Assembly: GCF_020520425.1 (NCBI RefSeq)
Contig: NC_079489.1
Coordinates: 20,670,001 to 20,734,000, forward strand
Length of the DNA stretch: 64,000 nt
DNA from: Spinacia oleracea
Taxonomy: Eukaryota > Streptophyta > Magnoliopsida > Caryophyllales > Amaranthaceae
Reading direction: 5' to 3'
The position numbers were made by a program, and so were the translations under genes. The notes under the pieces were generated by a model. The model did no database searches, was not told the origin of the DNA, and saw only the letters and a program-made list of their open reading frames with translations. Below, in pieces: positions 1 through 9,956 of this stretch. Position 1 is the first letter of the stretch. Each line of letters starts with the position of its first letter.

Positions 1-1
1 G

Positions 2-559
2 AAAGAGCTCAATCACACAGTCATAACTCTCATTCCCAAGACCAAGTGTCCCAAGAATGTGAGTGAATTCAGACCTATCTCTTGCTGTAACACCTTGTAC
101 AAATGTGTTACCAAGGTGTTGTGTGGTAGACTTAGACAAGTCTTACCAGATCTCATTCTGGAAAATCAAGGGGGTTTTGTCCATGGCAGATATATTGTCC
201 ATGATATCATGGTAGTTCAGGATTTAGTAAAGCAATATGGAAGAAAGGGTGCTAAGCCAGGTTGCATGATGAAAATTGACCTACAGAAGGCTTATGATAC
301 TGTAGACTGAGAGTTTTTGCAGGAAATATTGCACCATTTGGGATTTCCAGGTGATTTTGTGCATCTTGTCATGGAATGTGTGACCACTCCAAAATTTTCC
401 TTAATGCTAAATGGCACAATGCATGGTTTCTTCAAGTCTAAAAGAGGGTTAAGACAGGGAGATCCTATCTCACTTCTCCTGTTTGTTCTATGTATGGAAT
501 ACCTTTCCAGAATACTCCATAAAATGAGTGAGCATCATTTGTGGTCAAAGAGCACTTGA
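2..559 (+). pseudogene. LINE reverse transcriptase fragment
   Basis: This is a piece of the reverse transcriptase of a plant non-LTR retrotransposon (L1-type ORF2). The frame reads from the window edge through RT palm motifs: FRPIS near codon 22, KIDLQKAYDTVD around 270-309 and GLRQGDPIS around 448-475, in the usual order. An in-frame TGA at 308-310 sits where these enzymes have the tryptophan after DTVD, so the copy is dead. The frame ends at 559, before the FADD catalytic box expected further on, and the following DNA is unrelated AT-rich sequence, so the 3' side was lost or replaced. The 5' part lies outside the window. Confidence 0.85.
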
Positions 560-2402
560 CTTCAGTGAATTACCACTTTGTTCCTTCTCAACATGATTCT
601 ACATGTGAGTCCACGACATGCATTTTAACAAGAGGGTTGTGCACTAGGAACGAATAAATTCTATTTCATTTCACCTTCCACATAACTCTATAAGTGTATA
701 CCCTACATGATCAAAAGTACATGTGGTTTGTGCAACGAGACACGAATAAACTTAGGCTCCTTGAATGCTAGACATTACGTACTTAGGAATAAATAAAGTT
801 CTCATAACATGCTTGACCTTACGTACTAAGCATAAATAAACTTCTCGACATGCTTGACTTTACGTACAAAGCATAAATAAATCTCCTTGCATACGCATAA
901 ACCATACATGCATAAATCATACTTGCATGGACAACATGCTTGCTATTTAAATTCAACAAACATAAATTATACTAACATGCTTTCTTGCATAATCAAACAT
1001 GAATCTATAAACCAAGTTAAAATGAATCACAATATCATAAACATAAACATGTATTTACATGAATAATTTGGGTTGCACTAGACTTGTACGTACCTTGTGT
1101 AACTAAGTAGTGGGACCACTTTTTGATTCAATTCAACTTAATTAGAAACCTCCTCCTATCATGAAATAAATATCCTTAATTAATCAACAATTTCATTAAA
1201 TTACCACAACATATTTAGATTTTAAATCTGTTTTAATTAATTAGAAATTTAATCGTTTTCACTGTAAATAAAATTTCTAATTAATTACTTAAAACCCTAG
1301 CATGGAAATTAATTTCATGCATAAAACCTTTTAATTTATAAATCGACACCATAATGGTCATAAACGAATCTGAAAATTTCAATTGATTGTCATAATTAAA
1401 ATCATTATCTAATTTTGCTAATCAATGAACCATATAGTTTTAATTAAAGCCATAATCATAGAATATAATTAAAACTCATTAAAACTCATAAAATCCATCT
1501 TTATTACCCAAAACAAATTTGAAAATTCCAACTCCATTAAATACTTTAAATACCCAACATTCAATCATCAAAATCCATAATTAAATCATCCATAATCTCA
1601 ATCCCAAAATCAATTATCAATATAATCATCTAATAATCATAATTCAAAAAAAAAATTTAAAATAGATGAGAGATTAGAAAGAACGAAAACACACCGGACG
1701 ACCAACAATAAAGAGGCACAGCACAAGGAACATCAGTGATGGTGCACGGGAAAACGGAGGAGAGGGAGAGAAGCAGCGTCGCTGCTGCTGAGTGCGAGTG
1801 CAGGCGGGTGAGCGCAGACGAGCACATGCGCGCGAGGGGCGCTGCTCGTGTTGCTGCACGTGCGGGTGAGCGACCTCGCTGCTTCTTTTCTTGTGCGTGG
1901 CACACGAGCGAGCGCGGGCTGACGAGCCGAAGGGAAGCGCACGGACGAAGAGAGGAAAGGAGTGTCGGGAAATGGGTGAAAGAATAGAGAGGAGAGAGAA
2001 ATTTAGGGCCGACTTAGGAAAATTATGTGGGGATCAAGGGGGTTATGAGGAGTATTTATAGGTTTTGAAACCATTAACGGGCCAGGCTTAATTAGGAAGT
2101 TCCCCTTCCGGGGTTCATTAAACATAAGATGGCTTAGTTTAATTCGTATGGACTTGAAATTGAAATTCAAACTAGGTTAGGCTGTATTAAAGATCATTTT
2201 CTTTTCTAAAATCCAATTTAATTCCTCCAACTAAATTTTAAAATACCTTTATCCTCCAGTTATAAATACTAAATATTTTTAATTAATAAAAATACATTTA
2301 AATAAATATTTAAATACAACTTTAATTTATAAAATCCATAAAGATGCTTTATTAATATAATTAAATATATTTATAATAACTTAAAAAATACGGGGTATTA
2401 CA
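560..2402 (-). repeat. Degraded LTR-like sequence (chromovirus-type end)
   Basis: AT-rich DNA with one GC-rich island (about 1740-1960). Read on the minus strand it starts TGTAATACCCCG at 2402, a start seen in Tekay/Del-type Ty3/gypsy LTRs, has a TATA-like box at 2053-2061 followed by a CT-rich stretch, then the GC-rich island and a long AT-rich tail. This fits a single old LTR lying on the minus strand, but no matching target duplication or second LTR was found and the far end near 560 is uncertain. The short open frames over 1657-1987 overlap on both strands and have no coding signature. Confidence 0.4.
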
Positions 2403-2755
2403 TACACTATAACGAGAAAAGTTAACATTTTATGTGAAATGTTAGGCTCTGTTTTATTCCACTTATTTTGTCTGAATTTATATTATCTAAACTTATTTGA
2501 ACTTAACTAAACTTATTTGAGCTTATTTGAACTTATCTGGACTCATTTTATCTGGAAAAAAATAACTAATATTGTGTGAAATAAACTTATTTATTTGTGA
2601 AAATGTCTGAAAAAAATCTTATTTTATTTTGAACTTATATTATCTGAACTTAACTGAACTTTGCTGAACTTAACGAACTTATCTGAACATATTTAATTTT
2701 TCTAAAATTAGTGAAAATTAGTCGAAGAGTACAAAACCTTTAGTAATAACAAATA
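2403..2755. repeat. AT-rich degenerate tandem repeat
   Basis: From about 2470 to 2700 the sequence repeats variants of a roughly 10-base GAACTTATCT-like word many times with drift. No coding frame. It may be the interior of a worn MITE that begins near GGCTCTG at 2445, but no second end was found. Confidence 0.5.
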
Positions 2756-2832
2756 CTCCCTCCTTCCTGAATTACTCACCTAACGAGCTTTGACTGGCAC
2801 AAGGTTTTAGGAAATACAATTGACTTCATATT

Positions 2833-3330
2833 TATTTTTATTTTATTTTTTGGTAAGCAAGCATTATAATTAATATCAAATAAGGTCAATACAACCTAGC
2901 CAACTCAAACTGAAAAGGCAACAAACAACAACTAACTGCCACAGCAGCCAACACATAACACCTAGCAGCTAACAAACTAGCTACACACAGCTACAACCAC
3001 ACAGCAATTACAAACTGAGGAACCAATTACTATCTCTTCTGCTCACTTTCCGACTCATGACTATTGTGATCCTATCTCTCACAATTTGCTTCAAACTCCC
3101 CATAACAGAATGCACTGCTGTCACAGAATTTTCCCAAAAGCTTTGATTTCTGCTTTTCCAAATCAAATATATCAGAGCTGCCACCCCTGCATAACATACT
3201 TGAGTTCTGAATTTAGAATACCTTCTTCTTTTAATACTACTGATTACATTCTGCAAACTTGTACTGGTAAGCTGAATACCAAGCCATGTAGTAAGACCTT
3301 GCAGACACAAAAGACTGTTAGTGAAAATGT
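2833..3330 (-). mobile_element. LINE 3'-end fragment
   Basis: The plus strand begins with a T-rich run (about 2833-2853), the reverse of a poly(A)-like tail, followed by about 150 bp of 3' UTR and then a 100-residue minus-strand frame (3310 to 3008). The frame contains ALIYLIWKSRNQ, characteristic of the C-terminal part of plant LINE ORF2 downstream of the RT-associated zinc-binding region. It is a 5'-truncated copy inserted in the Stowaway-like MITE; target duplications were not resolved. Confidence 0.65.
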
Positions 3331-3418
3331 GTCAACCTTTTTAGAAAGTAGGAATACAAGTGGGTCCTTTAAGTTAGATAAATTATATGAAATTAGTAAA
3401 TTCATGTGAATTATTGAA

Positions 3419-4376
3419 CAACGCGTCTCCTGTGAGACCAGTCACACCATCTACTTGATGGTGTGACGAGCGCAAAACCAATAGCGTACCTCCCCTAAAA
3501 CTATAAAAAAAAGTAACAGATCTAAACTATAGAAGTAACATACATAAACTAAAAAAGTACCTCCTCTAAAATTATATATAAAAAAGTAACATGTCTAAAC
3601 TATAGAAGTAACATACCTAAACTAAAAATGTACCTCCCCTAAAACTATTCCGTATAAAAAAAAAGTAACATGTCTAAACTATAGAAGTAACATACCTAGC
3701 TAAACTAAAAAAGTACCTCATCTAAAATTATAAAAGAAAAGTAACATGTCTAAACTATAGAATTGAAGTAATACATAAACTAAAATGGTACCTCCCCTAA
3801 AACTAATCCGTATAAAAAAAGTAACATGTCTAAACTATAGAAGTAACATACCTAAACCAAAAAGGTACCTCTCCTAAAACTACTCCGTATAAAAAAAAGT
3901 AACATGTCTAAACTATAGAAGTAACATACCTAAACTAAAAAAAATACCTCCTCTAAAATTATTTTAAAAAAAAGTAACATGTCTAAACTATAGAAGTAAC
4001 ATACCTAGACTAAGAAGGTATCTCCCCTAAAACTACTCCGTATAAAAAAAAGTAACATGTATAAACTATAGAAGTAACATACCTAAATTAAAAAAAGTAC
4101 TTCCTCTAAAATTATAAAAAAAAAGTAACATGTCTAAACTATAGAAGTAACATACCTAAACTAAGAAGGTATCTCCCCTAAAACTACTCCGTATAAAAAA
4201 AAGTTACATGTATAAAGTATAGAAGTAACATACCTAAACTAAAAAAAGTACATCCTCTAAAATTATAAAAAAAAAGTAACATGTCTAAACTATAGAAGTA
4301 ACATACCTAAATTCGCAAGTGTGAACTGGTCTCACCATCAGATGATGGTGAGGACAGTCTCATATAAGAATTTGGG
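3419..4376. mobile_element. Mutator-like MITE with internal tandem array
   Basis: A 958-bp element bounded by a perfect 9-bp direct repeat ATTATTGAA (3410-3418 and 4377-4385), the length used by Mutator-like transposases. Its ends are imperfect inverted repeats (CAACGCGTCTCCTGTGAGAC against CCAAATTCTTATATGAGAC). Each end also has a small hairpin based on CACCATC...GATGGTG. No transposase is present, so it is non-autonomous. The whole core is a minisatellite-like array. Confidence 0.65.
3496..4312. repeat. 78-bp tandem repeat array, about 11 copies
   Basis: The phrase AAGTAACATGTCTAAACTAT recurs at about 3584, 3663, 3739, 3819, 3897 and onward to about 4275, a spacing of 76-80 bp. Units alternate between a form with CCCCTAAAACTACTCCGTAT and a form with TCTAAAATTATAA, so a two-unit, roughly 155-bp higher-order repeat is visible. 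Not a CRISPR: there are no unique spacers and the genome is eukaryotic. Confidence 0.85.
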
Positions 4377-4449
4377 ATTATTGAAACGGGAAAGTAAAGT
4401 AGGATGACTTTATAAGGAAAGCGGGATGAGTTATTCGGGACGGATGGAA

Positions 4450-4831
4450 TATAACACAAAGTAAAAGGTATGTAATACTTGTTTATAAAATGAAAATACA
4501 AGGTAGTTGTTCGCAAAATTTGAAACTTAAAAGAAAGTCGTTGCAAAAATAAAAAAATTAACTATGATAATTTAATTTGTTCTCCGTAAAAATCAATAAA
4601 TTTTATTTTTCTAATTTCGATATTTTTTTATCTGAATTTAATTTGTTGATCTCATATGATAAAAAAATGCTTCGTTAATAAGGTTCGCAAATAAGGTAAA
4701 TTAAACAAAGTCTATTTATGTTAATCTCTCAGGAGCAGTGTAGTAATACCGAACTCACTTTCCGTTTATGATTGTTTAATTTATTTCTTTTTTAATTTAA
4801 TTTACTTTACATTATTCCATTTATGGCATTC
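4450..4831. other. AT-rich intergenic stretch
   Basis: No coding frame, RNA gene or element end recognised. Composition is strongly AT-rich. Confidence 0.6.
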
Positions 4832-5880
4832 TGTACACACCCGCATTTGACCCTCGTCCCGTTTCGTAAAGTACGATGATGAAACTATAACCCACTTGTC
4901 AACAACACACTCTTGATTAAGAAAACGGGCGACCCTTCAACTAATTGAAAAGATCATCTGGAGCAGAACTTCTATTGATAGTAATTGCCAAAATTAGTTA
5001 CCGCTAAACATAGTGGCTGCAAATTATAAATACAGATCAAAATAGATTTAGATCTCGTTAAAAATATGAATTGCATTCAAAACGTCTATTAGACGAACTG
5101 AAATCGTAAGAAAATTTATAGATTCTGAAAAAACCGGTAGGATCCGGAAGCCGCGCGACACCAACCAACAAGCACTAGAATTTTCTAGCACTGGCAAGCC
5201 GACACTAGTTTATTTTAGCTCTAGAACTTTCTAGCGCCGGATTTCATTGAAATTCTTGCTTCACTGAAAAGAAAACGTTGCAGCTGTGACGCCATCCGCA
5301 CCTATCTAGCGCCAGAATATTCTAGCGCCACCGAAGTTGGCGCTAGAATTTTCTAGGGCTTGCATCCGGGTTTCAGCAGCTCTACGATTCTTTTCCACGT
5401 CTATCTTTTTCAGCCTATTTTCACTATAAATACGAGCCTCTAAACCTCCGAATCAAGCACCATTAATCACCATCATTCACCGATTATCAACTCCCATCAT
5501 CATTAAGTATTAACTAATTCTAAATTATCTCTCTCTGTACATCTGTATAATTACGTTAGAACCAAGTCTTGAATCTATGTACTGTTATCTTATTATAAGC
5601 CTAGTCCATAGTCGAATCACTAGCCTTTACTCTGGGGAAATAATAGGGACTCTAGGCCTATAGCAAGGTTATTCTGGAGAATTCAAGTCAAGACTCAAGA
5701 TCTTTCAGTCAGCCACCTGGGATCTGTAATCCTAAAAGGAGATAAAGCAAAGACACGTGTAAGTCCTTGGGAGCCGCAATATAATCTCCATTATACTTGA
5801 TTATAAACGCCTTCTAATATTACTCATTTGAAATAGAAAATAAAAAAACACAGGTTAAAAAGTAACTTAGCAAGATATAG
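4832..5880 (+). repeat. Solo LTR of a Tat/Ogre-like retrotransposon (old)
   Basis: The start TGTACACACCCGCATTTGAC and the following GTACGATGATGAAA resemble the start of the element 4 LTR at 60601 (TGTAGACACC, then GTTCGATGATGAAAG). It also shares a cluster of TCTAGCGCCA words in direct and inverted orientation (about 5304-5347) upstream of a TATA box at 5425-5432, the same layout as element 4. No internal coding region adjoins it, so it is best read as a diverged solo LTR. The right end is approximate and I found no clear target duplication. Confidence 0.6.
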
Positions 5881-6341
5881 TATGTTTACTGTTTAGTACT
5901 CTCTCTGTCCCTTAATACTCACACCGCTTTCCTTTTTGGGTCGTCCCTTAATACATGTACCGCTTCTATAAATAAAAATCTTTACCAATATTATATTATT
6001 TTTTCACACTTACCTACTAACCCACCTATACTCCCTACAAAAAAATAATTTAAAAATTCACACCCCCTACCCACCACTTCCCACCCCTTATAATTTCCCA
6101 CTAACTATATTAAAAAATACCCCACTATCAACTAACACCAATTAAATTAATAAGTCAATTGAAGTGTCTTAAACTTCACACCGGTCAAACCAATGTTTTT
6201 TTTTTGGTGCATAAGAATGGGCCAAGCCCAAGCAGAAAAAGGAACAGCAAAACTAAGAAAGCTAGAAAGGAAAAACAAAATACGAGAAACAAAAGAAACA
6301 GGAACTAAGTAAACCAACTAAAACATCAGCTCCAACTCAAT

Positions 6342-6920
6342 TCAAGCAGCCACAGCAGGCACCATTCGAGCCAAAGCTACTCCGCTCAAGTCCTCTAATA
6401 AAACGTCTCGAAGACCCGCCGGGGCCGCCTCCAAGATAACCATCTTCGGGACTAAACCCACCCCATAGTTGGCTAACCAATCCGCCGCCCGATTAGCCTC
6501 TCTATAGCAGTGGTGTATAGTGACTTCCCACTCCGATTTTGCAATTTGAGACTTGCAGTGAGTAATGATATGAAAGTATGGTGAGGTAGCAGCAATATCT
6601 CCCACCAAAGCCTTTGCTACAGTTTCTGAGTCTACTGTAAGTTGGACTCGCTTATGTCCTCCATTCCAAGCCAATGTTAACCCCCTTAACACAGCTAAAA
6701 ATTCAGCTTTAGTAGAGGAGCAAATACCACAGTTAGCAGCGAACATCTCAAACATTTCCCCCCTGTAGCCTCTAATAATACCACCAGCACCCGCTTCTCC
6801 GGGATTACCTTTCGACGCACCGTCTGTGTTGAGTCTAACCCAGCCTTCCCTAGGATACATCCACCTAACAAACACTTCCTCCCTTCTTTGCAGACCTCCA
6901 AGCACCAACTGATCGATCAT
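6342..6920 (-). pseudogene. LINE RNase H domain
   Basis: A 192-residue frame with a plant LINE-type RNase H: LNTDGASKGNPG near residues 30-41 (first catalytic Asp), STKAEFLAVLRGL near 69-81 (Glu), LTVDSETVAKAL near 93-104 (Asp) and HCYREANRAADWLAN near 137-151 (final His/Asp region). All four acidic positions appear present. It is the 3' end of the LINE ORF2; upstream the frame is disturbed around 6920-7140, and a TAG near 7109 falls in the expected frame, so the whole ORF is not functional. It is a C-terminal domain rather than an independent gene. Confidence 0.85.
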
Positions 6921-7142
6921 CCTGGTTCATAGCCTTCAGAATAATCCCAACCTGTGCCATAATAAAACCAAGCTGATCTGGAGGTATATCAACTACTCGA
7001 CCAAAGCAACGATTATTCCTCCACGTACTTCCATAGCCACCATAATGTAGTAGCAAACACCGCAGGCCAATTCTCATCGCTTGTATTATCTTTAGGCCGA
7101 ATGTTGGCCTAAATCCAATCATTCAAACTCTTACCAAATAAC

Positions 7143-7828
7143 TGTTATCCCACTTTTTGGACTAACGACATAACCGTTCTAACGTTTGGTCATGTCGTGT
7201 CAGCCAGATCATATCGTGTCGCAGGTAAACACAGCTCCAGGGAGATACGTCCGACGTAGCATCATACAACGAGGTATAGCCGACGAAGGACAGGCGACAA
7301 AGTACAAGCAACTGAGACGCGTCCTCGAGAAACGGGCTGATGAAGATAAGTTGACCTAAAGCCCATGATAGGCAGCGCCGTCAAGCTAGCAAGAACGAGT
7401 CCAAGACTCACGCGAGAAGCGCGGAAGCAGTTGAAGGCTGAAGAGACGTGTGATGAAGATACTCCTATCTTTGTGGGATTTTCTCAACCGATTAGACCGT
7501 TGAGAATACCCTATAAAAGGACGAAGATAATGATAAGCAAGCCACGTTCACTCAAGCACCGAAACTCTTAAGTTATAAACTGTTTCATTATTCATTATTG
7601 TACTTGAGATTTTAGTTATCGATTCTCAGAAAGAAAAGCATAAACAATCATATAGAATACTTAGTGGATTGATAGCCTCATAGCTATCCGCGGTTTTTTA
7701 CCTTGTTCCTGGGTTTTCCGCGTCAACACTCCTCTGTGTCGTGCCTCCTTATTTGTGTCGTTGATTCTTTGCTTAGTTAGTGTCGACCCTAGCCGAAAGT
7801 CGCCCCCATACGAATTTTGGCATAAACA
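7143..7828 (+). repeat. Element 1 5' LTR
   Basis: 686 bp, TG...CA ends, equal in length to the 3' LTR. A TATA-like CCTATAAAAGG lies at about 7510-7520. The 3' two-fifths (from the AATCATATAGAATACTTAG region onward) closely match element 2, while U3 is strongly different. Confidence 0.95.
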
Positions 7829-7831
7829 GTT

Positions 7832-7849
7832 TGGCGCCGTCTGTGGGGA
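7832..7849 (+). other. Element 1 primer-binding site
   Basis: TGGCGCCGTCTGTGGGGA, three bases after the 5' LTR. It starts TGG, complementary to a tRNA CCA end. The same 18 bases occur at the corresponding place in elements 2 and 3. I do not assign the tRNA. Confidence 0.85.
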
Positions 7850-7886
7850 CATTAACTAGGTTTTACACAAAAGCACCCCTCTCACC

Positions 7887-9950
7887 ATGACTACTGGAGA
7901 GATGACGATCGCAGAGATGAAGGCGGCTTACGAGAAAGCCCAAGCCGAACTAGCCCAAGAGAGGGCATCCAATGAAACCCTCCAGAAAGAGCTCGAATCT
8001 GTAAAGAGCAACAAGCACCAGTCCCGCTACAAAGGTGGGAAGCCAAAAAAGCTAACGTTCGAGATGCCCGATGACTTCGAAGACGTGACCGACGATGAGG
8101 AGGAAACCCGTGAGGAAGAAGACAAAGAAGCTCCCGATCCGGTGACCCAACGCCTGAACAAGATGGATGCACGCATGACAAAGCACTATTCCCGCCTGAT
8201 GAAGTTGATGACCAGGTTCCCCGGGGCACCTACACCAGTAGAGACCGAGCCGACCGACGGATATGCCGCGTCGCCGTTCTGCGAAGCGATCGCTAGAGTG
8301 ACAGTTCCGCACACACTCCGGCTCCCAACCTGGACCACCCTGTACGACGGGACATCCGACCCCTATAGGCACGTCAACTTCTACAAGCAGCGCATGTGGC
8401 AGATCGGGATTCCGCACGACCTAGTGGAACCTGTTATGTGCAAATCATTCGGCGGCACCCTTGATGGAGCAGCTTTGGAATGGCTCACGAACGTCCCTCC
8501 CAGATCCATCTCCTGTCTGTCCGACCTCATCAACGCCTTCTATCAACAATTCGCCAGCAGTCGCCAGTTAGAAAAACAAACCAGTGATCTCTATCGGTTG
8601 GTTCAAGGGCCAACCGAGTCGGTACGCGATTATTTTAACCGTTTTAATTGTGAAAAAATTGGTATAAAAAATTGTGATGTCAGGACTTCTATTGAGGCGT
8701 TCAAGAGAGGCCTCATCCCCAATTCGGAGCTATACCGGGAAATAACCAAATACCCCTGTGCAACTTTCGAAGAGGTGCGATCAAGGGCCACCGCCCAGAT
8801 GCGAATCGAAGACGACGAGGTTATCCGAACAGCATCTCAACGGTCGACGGGGGGCAGCAGCGACAGAAGATCGTACACCCCAAGGAACAACAATTGGCGA
8901 CACCAACCGTATGTTCGGCAAAACCAGGTACAAAGTGTCAATCAGTATTATGATACTAACAATGTTTACAGGAACGAGCGGGTCGAACACCCCAACATCT
9001 CCGACTACGGCTTCAACGTCGACATTGGAGGTGTGGTGAACGCCCTTCAAAATGTAGGCGGAACAGTCAGATGGCCCCGGAAGAACGACAGACCGGACTC
9101 CATGAAGGACATGAGCAAATGGTGCGACTTCCACCGCGACAACGGACACACAACCGAGGAGTGCATCTCCCTCCGAAAGGAAGTCGCATACCTCCTGAAA
9201 CGGGGGCATCTAAAGGAACTGTTGAGCGACAAGGGAAAAGAAACATTTTCCAAAGAGCAAACCACCCTGCCCGGCCCAGCGACAAGCAGCGAGCGACCAG
9301 ACCCACCACCGTTCAATAAAGTGGTAAATGTTATTTCCGGTGGTTCAGATATTTGTGGACTAACCTCTTCTGCAGCTAAAAAAATTAACAGGGGAGAATC
9401 TGAGACCGTAGAAGAGGGACAAACCGAAGACGAGGTCGCACTACACAGGTCCCTGACCGCAATGGCTATTACTTTCGACGATTCAGATTCTGTAGATACA
9501 CAGCGGGAGCACCACGACGGGTTGGTAATATCGCTCCCAGTAGGGAACGCATTGATCAAAAGGATACTGGTCGACAACGGAAGCTCAGCCAACGTATTGT
9601 TCTTGAAAGCACTACAAGAAATGGGATTAGAAGAGAAAAACATAGTAAGGAGATCAACAGTCCTGGTAGGGTTCAGTGGAGAAGCACTACGGACGGTAGG
9701 AGAGATATCGCTGCCTACATACGCAGAAGGCGTCAACATGATGACCAAGTTCAACGTCGTCGATTGTCCATCAGCGTACAACGTCATCCTAGGACGACCA
9801 TGGATCCACAAAATGAAGGCAGTGCCATCAACATATCACCAATCAATCAAATTTCCAACCAAGTGGGGGGTCATGGAAATCAAAGGGCAGCAAAGGGATG
9901 CGAAGAAATGTTACGAGACAGCACTGAAACCATCAAAGTCACCCATCTAG
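7887..9950 (+). CDS. gag-pro: Element 1 gag-protease polyprotein (fossil)
   Basis: A 687-residue frame starting 38 bases after the primer-binding site. It opens with a charged, coiled-coil-prone N-terminus, then the retrotransposon gag region (about residues 130-300, with the conserved tryptophan-rich LEWL and YFNRF words), a zinc knuckle of the CX2HX4HX4C type at C413, H416, H421, C426, and an aspartic protease with VDNGSSANVL at about D563 and a downstream ILGRPW. Gag forms the particle; protease cuts the polyprotein. It ends in an amber codon directly followed by the pol frame in the same phase. Nearly identical to the element 2 protein. Confidence 0.92.
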   Translation: MTTGEMTIAEMKAAYEKAQAELAQERASNETLQKELESVKSNKHQSRYKGGKPKKLTFEMPDDFEDVTDDEEETREEEDKEAPDPVTQRLNKMDARMTKHYSRLMKLMTRFPGAPTPVETEPTDGYAASPFCEAIARVTVPHTLRLPTWTTLYDGTSDPYRHVNFYKQRMWQIGIPHDLVEPVMCKSFGGTLDGAALEWLTNVPPRSISCLSDLINAFYQQFASSRQLEKQTSDLYRLVQGPTESVRDYFNRFNCEKIGIKNCDVRTSIEAFKRGLIPNSELYREITKYPCATFEEVRSRATAQMRIEDDEVIRTASQRSTGGSSDRRSYTPRNNNWRHQPYVRQNQVQSVNQYYDTNNVYRNERVEHPNISDYGFNVDIGGVVNALQNVGGTVRWPRKNDRPDSMKDMSKWCDFHRDNGHTTEECISLRKEVAYLLKRGHLKELLSDKGKETFSKEQTTLPGPATSSERPDPPPFNKVVNVISGGSDICGLTSSAAKKINRGESETVEEGQTEDEVALHRSLTAMAITFDDSDSVDTQREHHDGLVISLPVGNALIKRILVDNGSSANVLFLKALQEMGLEEKNIVRRSTVLVGFSGEALRTVGEISLPTYAEGVNMMTKFNVVDCPSAYNVILGRPWIHKMKAVPSTYHQSIKFPTKWGVMEIKGQQRDAKKCYETALKPSKSPI

Positions 9951-9956
9951 CAATTA
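9948..9956 (+). promoter_or_regulatory. Candidate gag-pol read-through signal
   Basis: The gag-protease frame closes with TAG followed by CAATTA, which fits the CARYYA consensus known from tobacco mosaic virus for leaky amber codons. The pol frame continues in phase with no other stop. The same nine bases are kept in element 2. Stop suppression between gag and pol is used by gammaretroviruses; its use here is inferred. Confidence 0.7.

Larger units (their letters stand above)
2756..4449. mobile_element. Stowaway-like MITE, split by later insertions
   Basis: The left end reads CTCCCTCCTTCCTGAATTAC after a TA, and the right end, reversed, reads TTCCATCCGTCCCGAATAAC before a TA. These are imperfect terminal inverted repeats of the mariner/Stowaway kind with TA duplications. 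Between the ends lie a LINE 3' fragment and a Mutator-like MITE, so the original element was only a few hundred bases long. Confidence 0.55.

Noticed and set aside
1657-1987. Several overlapping open frames on both strands in a GC-rich island
   Set aside because: They overlap in different frames, are arginine/alanine/serine-rich from composition, and lie where the leader of an old minus-strand LTR would be.
3496-4312. Regular repeats resembling a CRISPR array
   Set aside because: Units follow each other without unique spacers and the DNA is eukaryotic; it is a minisatellite inside a MITE.
7365-7571. A 68-residue frame repeated at 16593-16799
   Set aside because: It is in the two LTRs of element 1, and its perfect repetition only reflects LTR identity.
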